Part shown: one piece after another, positions 1 to 10,242 of the stretch | Numbering within the stretch: position 1 is the first letter of the stretch | How the letters are laid out: every line of letters begins with the position of its first letter | NCBI RefSeq assembly: GCF_016808095.1 | Contig: NC_068971.1 | Location: forward strand, 24,230,501 to 24,294,500 | Source: Vigna angularis | Lineage: Eukaryota > Streptophyta > Magnoliopsida > Fabales > Fabaceae | Reading direction: 5' to 3' | Length of the DNA stretch: 64,000 nucleotides | The notes under the pieces: generated by a model | Databases searched by the model: none | Seen by the model: the letters and a program-made list of their open reading frames with translations, nothing else | What the model was told of the DNA's origin: nothing | Translations under genes and position numbers: made by a program

Positions 1-237
1 ATGACGTCTTCGAAACGGACGCCCTGGTGAAGCAGGACACGGGGTTCGGGTCCAACACGAAGAAGGAGAAGGTCCGCGACGGGTTCGAAGATAGGGTGGT
101 CCAGGTGAGAAGGGTGACGAAAGTTGTTAAGGGAGGGAAGCAGTTGTCGCCGTCGCCGCCGTTCAAAAGTCCGCCTCCAATGCCAGGAGGAACATCGTGA
201 AGGTTCCAATGACTAAGTACTCTACTTTTCCCCACAG
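1..237 (+). pseudogene. RPS5: Fragment of plastid 30S ribosomal protein S5 gene (internal exon, frameshifted)
   Basis: Plastid ribosomal protein S5 is a nuclear-encoded component of the chloroplast small ribosomal subunit. Reading from base 3, the frame gives [20 protein letters not shown], the start of the S5 RNA-binding domain, followed at once by [20 protein letters not shown] and TKYSTFPHR in another frame. From memory of the family, about 24 residues (the SFRAVVVVGD..GKAKE stretch) are missing between the two blocks. The deletion is not a multiple of three, so the frame is broken. A plausible splice donor (CACAG|GTACAC) follows FPHR, as in an exon end. The downstream S5 exons are not found in the next several kb. 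The 5' end lies outside the window. This is a non-functional fragment, possibly captured by a transposon (see the CACTA ends at 3898 and 5516). Confidence 0.75.
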
Positions 238-611
238 GTACACACTCAGTTTTTGCTTAGAATGTTATAGTTCTTTTGCTTCCTTGTATCTTCTGGAATT
301 GGAGACTGAGATTAAGATTGAGATTGAGTTTCAGTTTGCTTCTCTTGTATTCATCATGTTTCCCCTTGTTGGTTCATCCCAAGAGCACCAGAAAATTACA
401 AGCAGCCCTTCACGAACCAAAGATAATAACCACATTAAGATAGGGTATTTCATCAAATTCCATATTCTGAACTTTTATTCAAGAAAATTAGCAGCATAAT
501 CTGTTCATGTTTCCCCTTGCCTAATTTCCAATCTTGCAAGTTAAATCCCTTGTTTATTAAATGTGAGTTCTGTCTCTGAAGCGAACTCTTTTTCTTCTGT
601 GATTGTTTAAG

Positions 612-773
612 ATAAGTCCAAGACTTCAGTTTGAGATTACACTACATGGCTTTCTCTTATGGGCTTCAATGGGGTTCTTGATGTCTGTTGGTATACTTGC
701 AATTAGACTATCAAACAAAGAGGAGAATTCAAGAAGGCATAGAATTGTGTTCTATGTTCATTCAATTTTACAG
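612..773 (+). pseudogene. Single exon of a cytochrome b561 domain-containing protein
   Basis: The translation begins ISPRLQFEITLHGFLLWASM, continues GFLMSVGILAIRLSNKEEN and ends HRIVFYVHSILQ. This is the first part of the b561 transmembrane domain of plant cytochrome b561 domain-containing (DOMON/b561-like) proteins, including the first membrane helix and a conserved histidine region. The exon is preceded by a pyrimidine-rich tract ending TTTAAG and followed by CAG|GCAAGTA, which would be a GC-AG type donor or a decayed GT donor. The rest of the b561 domain (the next exon normally continues with a VLAVLLATAGA-like helix) was not found downstream. It lies on the same strand as the S5 fragment upstream. 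I read it as a captured or relic exon rather than an active gene. Confidence 0.72.
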
Positions 774-1394
774 GCAAGTATATCTAAGCCCACATTACAT
801 CACAACTCCAAATCAAATGTAATAATTGATTGTTTCTACTGTAAGTTCTTTTACTTTAACTTGAAAAACAATGATTTACAAAATCATAGAACAAGAATTT
901 ACGGTAGTGAGAAAATAAGTGATGTGGAAATGGCCAAAAGAGTTGTAAACAGTATTTTCAATATGGTCTATGTGCTTGTTGTAATAGTATTTTCAAAATA
1001 TCTATCTACTTTTATCTTCACCTTACTCAATTGAATGCATAATTAGTACTGTTAGTACATGTCTATATGAGTTGAAGGGGATATATAAATGAATTCAGAA
1101 CTTGTTTGCCCTTTTTAACCTCTAACTTTAAATCCAATTCATTTGGAAAGCCTCTGGATCTGTTAATGGCCATATATTAGTTTTATAAGGTTAGTTGTAG
1201 CATTGATTTACTGTTAGATTCTGAATTTTAGTTCACTGTAACTCATTTTACATTTGATTGACTAAGTTCTATGGAAGTTAATAAAATTTCATTTGCTTGG
1301 TGTGAATGTATAATTACTGAAAAGATTGCTTTATTTTTTACTTGCATCTAAACTCTGTTGTACTCTATACAGCAGGATCATTCTAGACATAAAC

Positions 1395-1397
<3 letters not shown>

Positions 1398-1430
<33 letters not shown>
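1398..1430. repeat. (TA)n microsatellite
   Basis: An uninterrupted TA dinucleotide run within AT-rich non-coding DNA. Nothing else is seen between 1035 and 1800. Confidence 0.95.
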
Positions 1431-1438
<8 letters not shown>

Positions 1439-1799
1439 TTGAATGGAATTATATCATGTTACAACATCTTGTTGGTAGTTTATGGTTAATGATTGAATCT
1501 TGATTGTCTAGGGTGTGATTATTTCACATACTTAAGAGTTTGATATGTGGCTCATTACTTTCTATGGTATTTAAGTTGGTATGAATTACTAAGTATAACT
1601 TTCGGTCAAAGCAAAGATAGGTATGTTATGTTGATCATGTATAATATCTAAGCTAAGTTAATTGTATGGAATCAAAGCATGAGAAATGGTTTAATTAGGC
1701 ATGAAAAATTGATATAACATTGAAGTAAATGATTTTTGCACTGCACTTATCTGTTTGCTAAATGGGAGTATGATCTTAATTGCTGAATTGGAGTCAATA

Positions 1800-2225
1800 T
1801 ATGCAGAAAACCTTATTGTTTTAGTTATAAAACTCTGCAGAAAACCTTGTTGTTTTAATTATAAAACCTGCAAAAAACATTTGCTGTCTTAGTTACAAAA
1901 TTCTGCAGAAAAGCTTTGCTGTATTGTTGTAAATTCTGCATAAAATTCTGCATTGCTGTAAAATTCTGCATAAAATTCTGCATTGTTGTATTGTTGTAAA
2001 ATTCTGCATAAAATTCTGCATTGCTGTATTGCTGTAAAATTCTGCATTGCTGTATTGCTGTAAAATTCTGCATAAAATTCTGCATTGCTGCATTGCTGTA
2101 TTGCTGTAAATTCTGCATAAAATCTTTGCTGTTTTGGTGTAAAATTCTGCAAAAATACCTTACTATTTTGCTGTATAACCTGCATAAAAATGTGGTTGTT
2201 TTGATGGTATATTCTGCATAAAAAT
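1800..2225. repeat. Degenerate minisatellite built on 'attctgcataaa' and 'ttgctgta'
   Basis: Roughly 425 bases of short imperfect tandem units mixing two words, ATTCTGCATAAA and TTGCTGTA (or TTGTTGTA), in varying order. The most regular part is 1920-2110. Because the units avoid stops, three frames on the minus strand and one on the plus strand stay open (repetitive peptides such as QNFTAIQQC). These are consequences of the repeat and not genes. Confidence 0.9.
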
Positions 2226-2628
2226 CCTTGGCTATTTGACCATGTGGGAAGAGCATGCATGTGGAAGGATTTCTTATTTTATTTCTGTAATCTGTGGGTG
2301 ATGTGTTTCAATAGAAGAGCCACAGTGTGGTGGTGATGTGAAGAAAACAGAAGAAGAATAGACAAGAGTGTGTGGTTGTGAAACTGTAGAGTAATGGTGT
2401 GTGAATAAAAAGAGAAAGGAGATAGAAGAGGTTATGGTTAGGTTCAAAAAGAGGAAAAACAGGGGAGTAGAGAATGGTGGCGTTAGGAGGGAGTATACGA
2501 AAGAGAGAAATAGAAATGAGAGTTAGTTAGGTATTATGAGTTTTAATTGAAAGAAAGAAGAAGAAAGGTGTTCATAAACTAAGTTGAGGTTGCTTAAAGT
2601 ATCCAATTTCCTTTCCACAATATACAAG

Positions 2629-2686
2629 ATATTTTCCTATAGTAGTTGGTAAAGGCTGCTGATATTTTCCTATAGTAGTTGGTAAA
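2629..2686. repeat. Short tandem duplication, 32-bp period
   Basis: A 26-base word starting GATATTTTCCTATAGTAG occurs twice, 32 bases apart. The stretch 2226-3150 is otherwise non-coding and purine-rich (2330-2570), with no gene seen. Confidence 0.85.
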
Positions 2687-2848
2687 ACCAAATCATTTCG
2701 TCTAATGCACCTCTAGCTTTTGATTCTTCTACAAATGTTGCTATACTTGGAACTTAACCATTTCAACAAGATTTAAACATCATAACAAACTTGTTTGAGC
2801 TGCTAATGGACACTAATTCAATGTAATTCAAAATCTACAAACTACAAA

Positions 2849-2899
2849 CATTTACCACTTCATATAAGCTAGTTGGTCATTTACCACTTCATATAAGCT
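2849..2899. repeat. Short tandem duplication, 29-bp period
   Basis: The 22-base word beginning CATTTACCACTTCATATAAG occurs twice, separated by seven bases. Confidence 0.85.
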
Positions 2900-3151
2900 T
2901 CCCCTGTGATCCAAAGCTACAAACTAAAATAGAGTAATCTGTGATCTTTTTTAATTACCATTTTCTTGTCCTTCTTCATTTTCACTTGGTCCAAGGCAAG
3001 AAGTTAAATTGAGACAGAGGGTTTCACACTCAGCTGCCAATACTTCTTAAAGTTATTACATTGTTTATTGGTTTAGTGTTAAGATTTGGATTGATGTTTA
3101 TATTGTTGGTTTGTGCTGATCTTAAGTGTTGTGGTGCAGTTTCCAACTTAG

Positions 3152-3233
3152 AGACCTTATTCATTTGAGGTAGCATCTTTAGGAAGAGGAGCTGAAACAG
3201 AATATTGGTTGAATAGGGAACTTTCAGGCAGCT
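3152..3233 (+). pseudogene. Exon-like fragment, unidentified
   Basis: Between a good acceptor (TTTCCAACTTAG) and a good donor (GCT|GTAAGTG) there is an open stretch of 27 codons reading RPYSFEVASLGRGAETEYWL followed by NRELSG. I do not recognise the family. The splice-like borders and non-repetitive composition suggest a piece of a real gene. It is on the same strand as the S5 and b561 fragments, which fits a transposon carrying several captured gene pieces. It could also be chance; the support is moderate to weak. Confidence 0.3.
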
Positions 3234-3649
3234 GTAAGTGCTAACTTTAGTTCAAAAATATACAATCTGTGAGTTTTTTTTATTCATGTCATCCATAATG
3301 AATTTCCTACCATTCTAACTCTGCATTATTGAACTTGATCATTCTTGACTATTGAGGTTGAATTTTAATTATTTGTTATGATTGGTGTTTTTGCTTCTGG
3401 TTCAAACATTCCTGTAGACATAGTGAAGGCAACACGTGAATGTAAACAAGGTATAACAACAACCCAACCTTTTAACATTTAAGTACAACCAATTTCATTA
3501 CACCAATTCATGATGTAAGAAGGTAATATACCTATGTTGATGTTGGTTTTAGTTCTCTTCAAGTTGCAGTAGTAAAATACATAATCCAGATTGAGGTTTA
3601 TATCTCTTAATTTTATTGTATAATATCTCTTAATTTTCAATCATATGTT

Positions 3650-3898
3650 TAACACTCTAGCATCACATTCTGCAGCAGCCCAGCGCCCTGTTTTTTTTTT
3701 CGCCCTTCGGAAATTACCGAAGGCTTTTGGCCCTCGGTAATTACCGAAGGGCGAAAGCCCTCGGTAAATGTTAGCGACAAGGGATTTACCGAGGGCTCTT
3801 TGGCCGTCGATAAGCCTTCGGTAATTACCTTTTACCGACAGTTTTGGACTGTTTCCGAGGGCTTCTGGCCTTCGGTAATGCCCTTCTTTTTTGTAGTG
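3650..3898. mobile_element. CACTA (En/Spm-type) element end or miniature element
   Basis: The stretch is filled with subterminal repeats in both orientations built on CCGAGGGC and CTTCGGTAATTACCGAAGG. It ends TTCTTTTTTGTAGTG, the complement of a CACTACAA terminus. Base 3898 is the last base of the element and TAA follows. A TAA also precedes CACTC at 3650, so a 3-bp target duplication is possible, but the left terminus does not match the right beyond CACT and is uncertain. The minus-strand reading frame through this segment is produced by the repeats and is not a gene. Confidence 0.6.
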
Positions 3899-4400
3899 TA
3901 ACAAACCAACATGATTATAATGGAGTGTGATGGGATGTTAGAACCCAGTTGGTATAGGACTTGAGTCCCACAAACGTAAAGGATTTTAAAGCTGGGTTAG
4001 CTAGACCTTGTTGAGCTTTCCAACTACAACAACTAACTTTTTATGGTGTGGTTCTCCCATGATTATTAACACACCAATGCAGGCTATACAGGTTCACTAG
4101 TGGATAGAAGATCAATGTTTACATATTGTGCTTTCCTACAAGGAAATTTAGTTAAATGAAAAGGTAAGAACACAACACAGTAGCTAGATCATCTACGTCA
4201 TTATGGAAAAGCTATAAGAAAACTTAGTGTGTTTCATACAGAGAGCAAATAGCTCATGTCCAGCATAAGGGTTGAAAGGCTCCAGTTTCAATGATCCAAT
4301 TACCAAGCTAACAATGGGAAGACTTATAATTAATAAAACTTGGGGAGAGGGTGTGAAGTTGAAAATGTGGATATTGTAAATTAGATGTAAATCATTTCAG

Positions 4401-4521
4401 TGTGTCAGGTTTGAAATCCCTTGAATTAAAGGAATTTGTAAAAGAGTCTGTCCAGGAAGCTAGACCTGATTATTTGGATATAATTTCTGATTATTGGGGT
4501 GATTTATTTCCTTACATATAG
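4401..4521 (+). pseudogene. Terminal-exon-like fragment, unidentified
   Basis: After an acceptor-like TGTAAATCATTTCAG there is an open frame (from 4402) of 39 codons ending in TAG at 4519-4521. It includes SGLKSLELKEFVKESVQEAR and PDYLDIISDYWGDLFPYI. The composition is protein-like (acidic, amphipathic, aromatic C-terminus) and it ends in a stop, as a last exon would. I do not recognise the family. Whether it joins the 3152-3233 fragment is unknown. The stretches 3900-4400 and 4522-5400 around it show no other gene. Confidence 0.33.
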
Positions 4522-5399
4522 CCTTGCACTATGCTAGAAATACCTGTGATATTATTTTGAAATATCAATGACATCATTCTATTGACTTTTCAAATTGCAA
4601 TTTTCCAGTTATTGAAAGTCAATACTAACATTATACACAGAGCAATAAAAGCTCTTAGCACTACAGTAAACAATGAATATACTAGTTAGTTACTCACACT
4701 AGTGGTGCCTAAAGAAGGAAGCAGTTGAATTTAATCACAGTTTCCAATTAAGCATCCAAGAATCTATTCATTCAAATATCCTCAATGACAAATATCCAAA
4801 GAATGTTGGCACCTTCAAAAACTCTAAGGCCACACAAAAAGAACATAATTTCTACCACACACACAATGACAGAGACAAAACAACATGAAAACGAAAAAAA
4901 AGAAAGAAAGCTAGCATCATTCAAGTACAATTTCTTCTCGACAAAAATTCAATTTTGAAAAAAAACTTACCTCAAAAGCAAAATGGACGAAGATGCCAGC
5001 CTCTGCAGACCATGACCACGAACTTAATAAGCCCACATCACCTCGCTGCCGTCGAGCCAACCTCGATGACCCATCACCACTACCGCAAAAAGCCGACTAG
5101 CACGACCTACCACCCTACCGGAAACATCAGACCACCAACGACCACAGCTCCGCGGGAGAACGCCTTAGTGTGATCAAAAACGGACTAGGGCTTTAGTATC
5201 GCTGGACGAATTTCTAAAATTTGGCAGAGGAGAGGGGGAATTTCTGAAATTTGGGCAGAGGAGAGGAAGATTATGGCTTTGGTATCGTTGAAGGAGCAAA
5301 GGGGAAGGGTTGGAGGGAAGGGTTTTGGGCGACGAAGAATACGACGAATAATAGGGCTGGTGGGAAAATGAATTGCAGAGAGGGAACAACTTAAAATTC

Positions 5400-5516
5400 T
5401 TCGAAGACATAACCGAAGGCCTCTAACCCGTCTGTAAATGAATTCACCATTGCATTACCGAGGGCTCATAAGCCGTCGGTAAAAAGCCGCCGGAAAAACG
5501 CGCATTTCCTGTAGTG
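5400..5516. mobile_element. Right-hand terminus of a CACTA element
   Basis: Repeated CCGAAGGCC, CCGAGGGC and GCCGTCGGTAA words lead into CATTTCCTGTAGTG, ending at 5516. This is the complement of a CACTACAGGAAA terminus, followed by TTA. No fully convincing left terminus is seen in the window. CACTACAGTAAAC at 4660 resembles it but is preceded by TAG rather than TTA. The left end may therefore lie before base 1, which would place the host gene fragments at 1-4521 inside the element. Confidence 0.6.
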
Positions 5517-5519
5517 TTA

Positions 5520-6455
5520 ATCCGTTTAAAACTTTTATTGGAAAGAAATGATCTTTGACTCCTTACTCAAGTTGTATTAAGATTTGAGAAAAAGATATGA
5601 ATAGAAAAAAAAAATCTAAAAAAAGATATAATTTATTTAAAGAAGTAGAAAGAAGTAAAAATAAAAAACAACAAAGGAATGTACCAAAGGACTTTTTTAA
5701 CGAAAATGTTAATCGGTTTATACAAGATTCCATAATTTCTTGTAATGAGTGAGATTGAAAATTATGTATCTTATAAAGTTTCACATCTCTTAGGATAAGT
5801 AAAGGAGTGAGTGTTGGTGGCTATATAATGAAATCTAGGTTCATGGTTTTAGTTACCTTAAGTCTAAGACATTTTGAGCTAGTGTTTGGTTTTTCTTCTG
5901 GTCTTATAGTAGAGTGTTGTAAGGTGTTGTTAAATTCTTGCTTTGAAGAGTGTGGGAGTACTTAGATACAAAAAGTTTGCCAGTGTTTTCTATGTGTTGT
6001 ATAAATTTTCACATAATATTATTCTACGATCATGTATTTTTTTTTTTGGATTTGGAGTTTTCACTTTATATATTTTTTTATCCTTGTGTTTATTTATTTA
6101 TTTATTATTAGGGTGATTCTCGAAATAAAAAGGGTGCATTTTTTCCCAACACATTTTACTATTATATTCCATCTTAATCTACAGATACTACATGTGGCCT
6201 AGATTTGGAAAATAATTCATGCATATTAATTTTTTATAATTCTTATTACCAATATGTTATTATCAAACTTCTTTTAAACAAATTATGTTTTAAAAAAATT
6301 AAGTTATTTTTATTTCGATTTTCATGTTTTATATGTAGTACACAAAGTTTTTAATTTGTTGTATTTTGAATATTTGAAATAATAATAACGAAACCACTTT
6401 AAGCATAGCACATTTACATTTTTAAAATTAATTTAAGATATTTAAATTGAAAATT
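5520..6455. other. AT-rich intergenic DNA, nothing recognised
   Basis: Poly-A/T-rich sequence without a supportable gene. Short frames here have biased, low-complexity composition. Confidence 0.7.
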
Positions 6456-6459
6456 TTTT

Positions 6460-7085
6460 TGAATCCCAAGTTCATTGAGTAACCTCATTAGGGTCAATCA
6501 TCCCTTATTCAAGGTATTGTCACTTTGGAATGTAGAGCTCTGAGGTTTATCCTCAAAAGATGACTCATAGGGTGAAAGGTGAAAGGAGTATTTAAATTGC
6601 CTTTGACCTTGACCTCTAAGCATGTGGGATTATTGAGCCCAAGTTCATCGAGTAACATCGTTAGGGTCAATTACTCGTCATCTGAGGTATTGTCCACTTT
6701 GGAGTTTGTGTTCCATCACTATTTTATCCATAAAAGGCTCATTTGAGGGTGGAAGGAGGAAGGAGTATTTAAATTGTCTTAGGCCTCAATTCCTAAGCGA
6801 TGTGAAGTGTGATAGGAACATAAGCCCCCAATCGAGATTCAAGGGGAATGAGGGTTCATCCTCAATGGATGACTTAGGGGAACGATGGTTCGTCTTAAAA
6901 TATTGTTATCGTCTCCAAAGATTTTATCCAAAGTCCAACGAGATAGCATCACTAGGATCAATCACCTTCATCTGAGATATTGTTAGCTTTGGAGTTTGTG
7001 CTCCATCACACTTTTATCGGTACGAAAAATTATTTAAACTACCTTAGGTCTTCACTCCTAAGCTATGCAGGACTATTAGACGTGA
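6460..7085. repeat. Legume interspersed repeat, three degenerate copies
   Basis: Three imperfect direct copies (about 6465-6620, 6638-6800 and 6930-7080) share the same word order: 'gagtaac..tcattagggtcaat', 'catctgaggtattgtc', 'ctttggagtttgtg', 'ttttatcc', then 'taagc..tgt..gga(t/c)tatt'. I recognise this as a common dispersed non-coding repeat of legume genomes, probably LTR-derived. The 89-codon plus-strand frame at 6706 is internal to it and is not a gene. Confidence 0.7.
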
Positions 7086-7089
7086 TAAG

Positions 7090-7897
7090 AAAAAAATGTT
7101 CTAAATTTTTAATGTAAACTGATAAAATTCTATTTATTTTTAGTTAAAATAATTTATTTTTAGTTAAAATAATTTATTTTTTATTTTGAAAGTTTCATAG
7201 AAAAACTATTAAATTCATATTGATGATTGATTGTCTTATTCACTTAATGAGACTTCAAGGAAAGCTATTAATATTAAAATTATGTAAGAGTTATCGGAAT
7301 GAAGTATTTTGGCATTAAATATACCAATAGATGAATACGTTAAAATATGTTTTTATTTTTCAAATGTTGATCGTGAAATTAAAATTTGATTTTGTTATAA
7401 ATTTTAATATAATTTAATGTCAAAAACTTAAAAAATAAATAAATATTACGTTAAATTAATATTATTGATTAATGATTATATATTATTTTTAAAATTTAAA
7501 ATTAAAATATATTAAAATTTGAAATGAAAACAAATTTTTAAATTAATGTTATTAATTAGAATGATTATAAATTAATTTTAAAGTTTAAAATTAAAATATA
7601 TTAAAATTGAAATAAAAATAAATTTGAATGTTTTACATAAATTATGAGATTATAAACATATATAATTTTTAAAAAAAATATATTGTTACAAGTATATCAA
7701 AGCACCTAAGCTCACGTATACCATAAATAAAATATTTAATAAATAAAAAATCTACTGAAACGTGACAAGTTGAAATGAACAGAATATTGAACAAAAATAT
7801 ATTGGAAAATTCAATTTCATCAATGAAAGAATATATTTCGTTTTCAAATCAATTAATTAAACAATATATACCATAATTTAAATGTAACATAAATAGT
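7090..7897. other. Very AT-rich intergenic DNA
   Basis: Repeated 'attaaaat' type words, no gene or recognisable element. Confidence 0.7.
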
Positions 7898-7998
<101 letters not shown>

Positions 7999-8353
7999 GA
8001 GAGACAATAAAATCCGTAATTATCACATGTTTTTTATTCTAAAATGAGAATTCTTGTTCTGTGATCGAAATTTATTTTATAATTAATTTAGATTAATTAC
8101 ATGGTTAATCTGTTGTAGACTTAACTTCAATAAAATGTGAATATTCTAGTTCTATGAACAATTGTTTTCAGAAATGAATTCTTATAAAAACATGTCTAGT
8201 CTTGTAAAGAAATACAGATGATCATGAAGAGCGTTTTTTTCTCTAATTCAGTGATAGTAGAAATCACAAACTACTGGTGCTGAATTCAATCACAATAAAA
8301 TCCTTAGTTCAAAACACGCATTTTATTATAAAATAGTAGAAAATATAAGTGAA

Positions 8354-8667
8354 TCAGGAACAGCAACATAGATTAAGAGATCCTTGCTTGAGACAGAAGC
8401 CGTTCTTAAAGCCGTTCTTAGTGCAACCTGTGTTGCATTGTGGAGTGCATTGCCCTATGCAGTGAAAGCCTGGATCAGTAATTCCTGTTACTGCTTCTGG
8501 TACTGCATTCAGATCACAATTTCAGCATAAATTGAAAAATAAATATGGATTTTTGCACTTGTGAAAAAAATAAAAATAAAAACTTCTTTCTTCCAGTTAC
8601 CTGACGTGAGAACCAAAGCAACAAGCAAAACTCCCAAGATGAAAGATTGACACAAGCGGGAATCCAT
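8354..8667 (-). CDS. DEFL gene A: secreted 8-cysteine defensin-like peptide
   Basis: A two-exon gene too short for a simple ORF search. Exon 1 is 8667-8601 (67 nt), exon 2 is 8502-8354 (149 nt), with donor TCAG|GTAACT and acceptor AATGCAG|TACC. The product is 71 residues. Residues 1-22 form a signal peptide (MDSRLCQSF, then a Leu/Val/Ala core). The mature part has eight cysteines at 37, 41, 45, 49, 59, 68, 69 and 70: C-x3-C-x3-C-x3-C-x9-C-x8-CCC. A phase-1 intron near the end of the signal-peptide exon is typical of plant DEFL genes. Spacing with CxxxC and a terminal C-x-C is compatible with a CS-alpha-beta fold, but three consecutive cysteines are unusual. The expected role (inferred) is an extracellular antimicrobial or signalling peptide. 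It is a paralogue of the genes at 31.4 and 62.4 kb, sharing the GSLN-x-CCC ending with gene B. No disabling mutation is seen. Confidence 0.85.
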
Positions 8668-8741
8668 TTTAAGATAACTTTAGTTCTGAAATTCTGATAT
8701 TTCTTTCTGCTGAAATGAATATTTCATATGCTGCTGTATAA

Positions 8742-8749
8742 TATATATA
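8742..8749 (-). promoter_or_regulatory. Probable TATA box of DEFL gene A
   Basis: TATATATA on the minus strand, about 75 bases upstream of the start codon, in the spacing expected for a short plant 5' leader. Confidence 0.5.
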
Positions 8750-8759
8750 GAATTTTGTT

Positions 8760-9770
8760 TTTAGGAAAACGGTAACATATGACATATTTTTATCTTCATT
8801 TGGTATATATAGGTAAAATAATTATAAAAGTGTAAAATTTTGTATTTTTTTAAGAAAAAATGAGAAAAAGAATAAATAAGAATAGTATCAAATGGATATA
8901 AAAGATTTAGTTACGTTAAAAATTATTTTTTTTTCAGGAATATCTGTTGAATTAAAAATGTTTTTTTTCTCTGGTCAACATAAATCACAGGTTATTTAAT
9001 AGTTTTGAAAGTCAAAATGTACTTTAAATTTTTTTACTTTAAATCTGTATAATATTTTACATGTTTAATTTAATCATAGGTTCAACGTTCAAATAAAGAA
9101 TGTTGCTTTAATTTTTTACAGAAATTATAGTTACGATTTGTAAAATATTATTCTTAAAAAAATTTGAAACGTATACTTGAATCATTTAATTAAAAACCAT
9201 AGGTAACTTGAACGTTTTTAAAGAAATGTTTGATGAATAATTTAATTGATCGTATCTTAATCAATAATATTATTTAATTATTTGAGTTTTGAATTTGAAA
9301 ATTCTTCTACGATGAATTTTAATAAAGCTAATTGTAAAACAATTTAACCTAACCTACCCTAAAGATGCTAACATAATTTAATTTAAGATGCTAATCGAAG
9401 TTAATTCATGATTATAAAGATATTCAATGAGTATATTTGAATATCAATCACACTATATAATCCCAATGAGTATATTTGTAAAATTAAACCAATTGGGTCC
9501 TCTCCGCTTAAGTTTCCAAGATGCGTTAAACAAATGTTGAGGTGTATTTTTTTTACATGGCGTGACATTGTCTATTAAATTGAATAGGCGATTTGTTGTA
9601 CAATCAACAATTCCACGTGGATGTGCAAACAAAACGTGGATGTGCAACCAAACCCAACAAGTACTACTTCTTCTATGACCACTGGAAACCGTCCCAAAAT
9701 CGGCCCACCGGCTGCGACGACTTCTTCTCCAGCCACCACCCATCTTGTAGATCTTGAAGCAAAAACCAGC
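8760..9770. other. AT-rich intergenic DNA
   Basis: No supportable gene. The frames at 9453-9778 on the minus strand are antisense to the degenerate gene that follows or to non-coding DNA. Confidence 0.6.
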
Positions 9771-9777
9771 AAAACCA

Positions 9778-10242
9778 ATGGCTCAACTCAATCTCAGAAA
9801 GGTACTATTGTTCTTTGCATCAGTTCTTCTTTGGAACCTCACCACTACATCCACCAAAAATCAGACCAAACTCATCAAACCCACTGCTCTATCTTCAAAG
9901 CATCAAACCAAGACCATCAAATCCAATACATTTCCTTAAAAAATCAAACCAACAAAAGCAGATCAAACTCACGAGGCAACAAACAAGAAACAAAAGACTC
10001 CACAACAACAATCCAAGAACAAACCTACGAAACAGACACCGTTGAGTTGGAATATTCTGCACGAGGATGACGAATTGGTTTCAGAGTTCACAGATCTACC
10101 AAATAGATTCCACCAAACACTCCTCCCCGACCTCGAACGAATCTCAACCACTTCCAAAGCCTACATCACAACGGACCTAGATCCTCTGGTACCCACCGAC
10201 CTCGACTGCCGGAAAGATTTCTCGGTTGTATCTCGTCGATGA
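9778..10242 (+). pseudogene. Broken gene with signal-peptide-like start and a conserved-looking C-terminal block
   Basis: The ATG at 9778 opens MAQLNLRKVLLFFASVLLW, a convincing signal peptide or membrane anchor, followed by a Lys/Thr/Gln-rich segment that stops at 9937-9939. A second frame (about 9940-10045) continues the polar Gln/Asn-rich stretch. From 10042 a frame encodes ILHEDDELVSEFTDLPNRFH, then QTLLPDLERISTTSKAYI, ending in TGA at 10240-10242. The last block resembles, from memory, an uncharacterised plant membrane-protein family with a similar 'FQQTFLPDLERISTTSK' segment, but I cannot name it. The pieces lie in different frames, so the gene is frameshifted, and the expected downstream membrane domain is missing. 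Most likely a truncated pseudogene. Confidence 0.4.

Noticed and set aside
1855..2260. Three overlapping minus-strand ORFs of 66-133 codons and one plus-strand ORF
   Set aside because: All are produced by the short tandem repeat, which lacks stops in several frames at once.
3641..3904. 87-codon minus-strand ORF
   Set aside because: It consists of CACTA subterminal repeats read as protein.
4660..5516. CACTACAGTAAAC at 4660 as left end of the CACTA element ending at 5516
   Set aside because: The termini agree for about 11 of 12 bases, but the flanking trinucleotides differ (TAG against TTA) and no subterminal repeats follow the left motif. Kept only as an alternative.
6706..6975. 89-codon plus-strand ORF
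   Set aside because: It crosses the borders of degenerate copies of an interspersed non-coding repeat.
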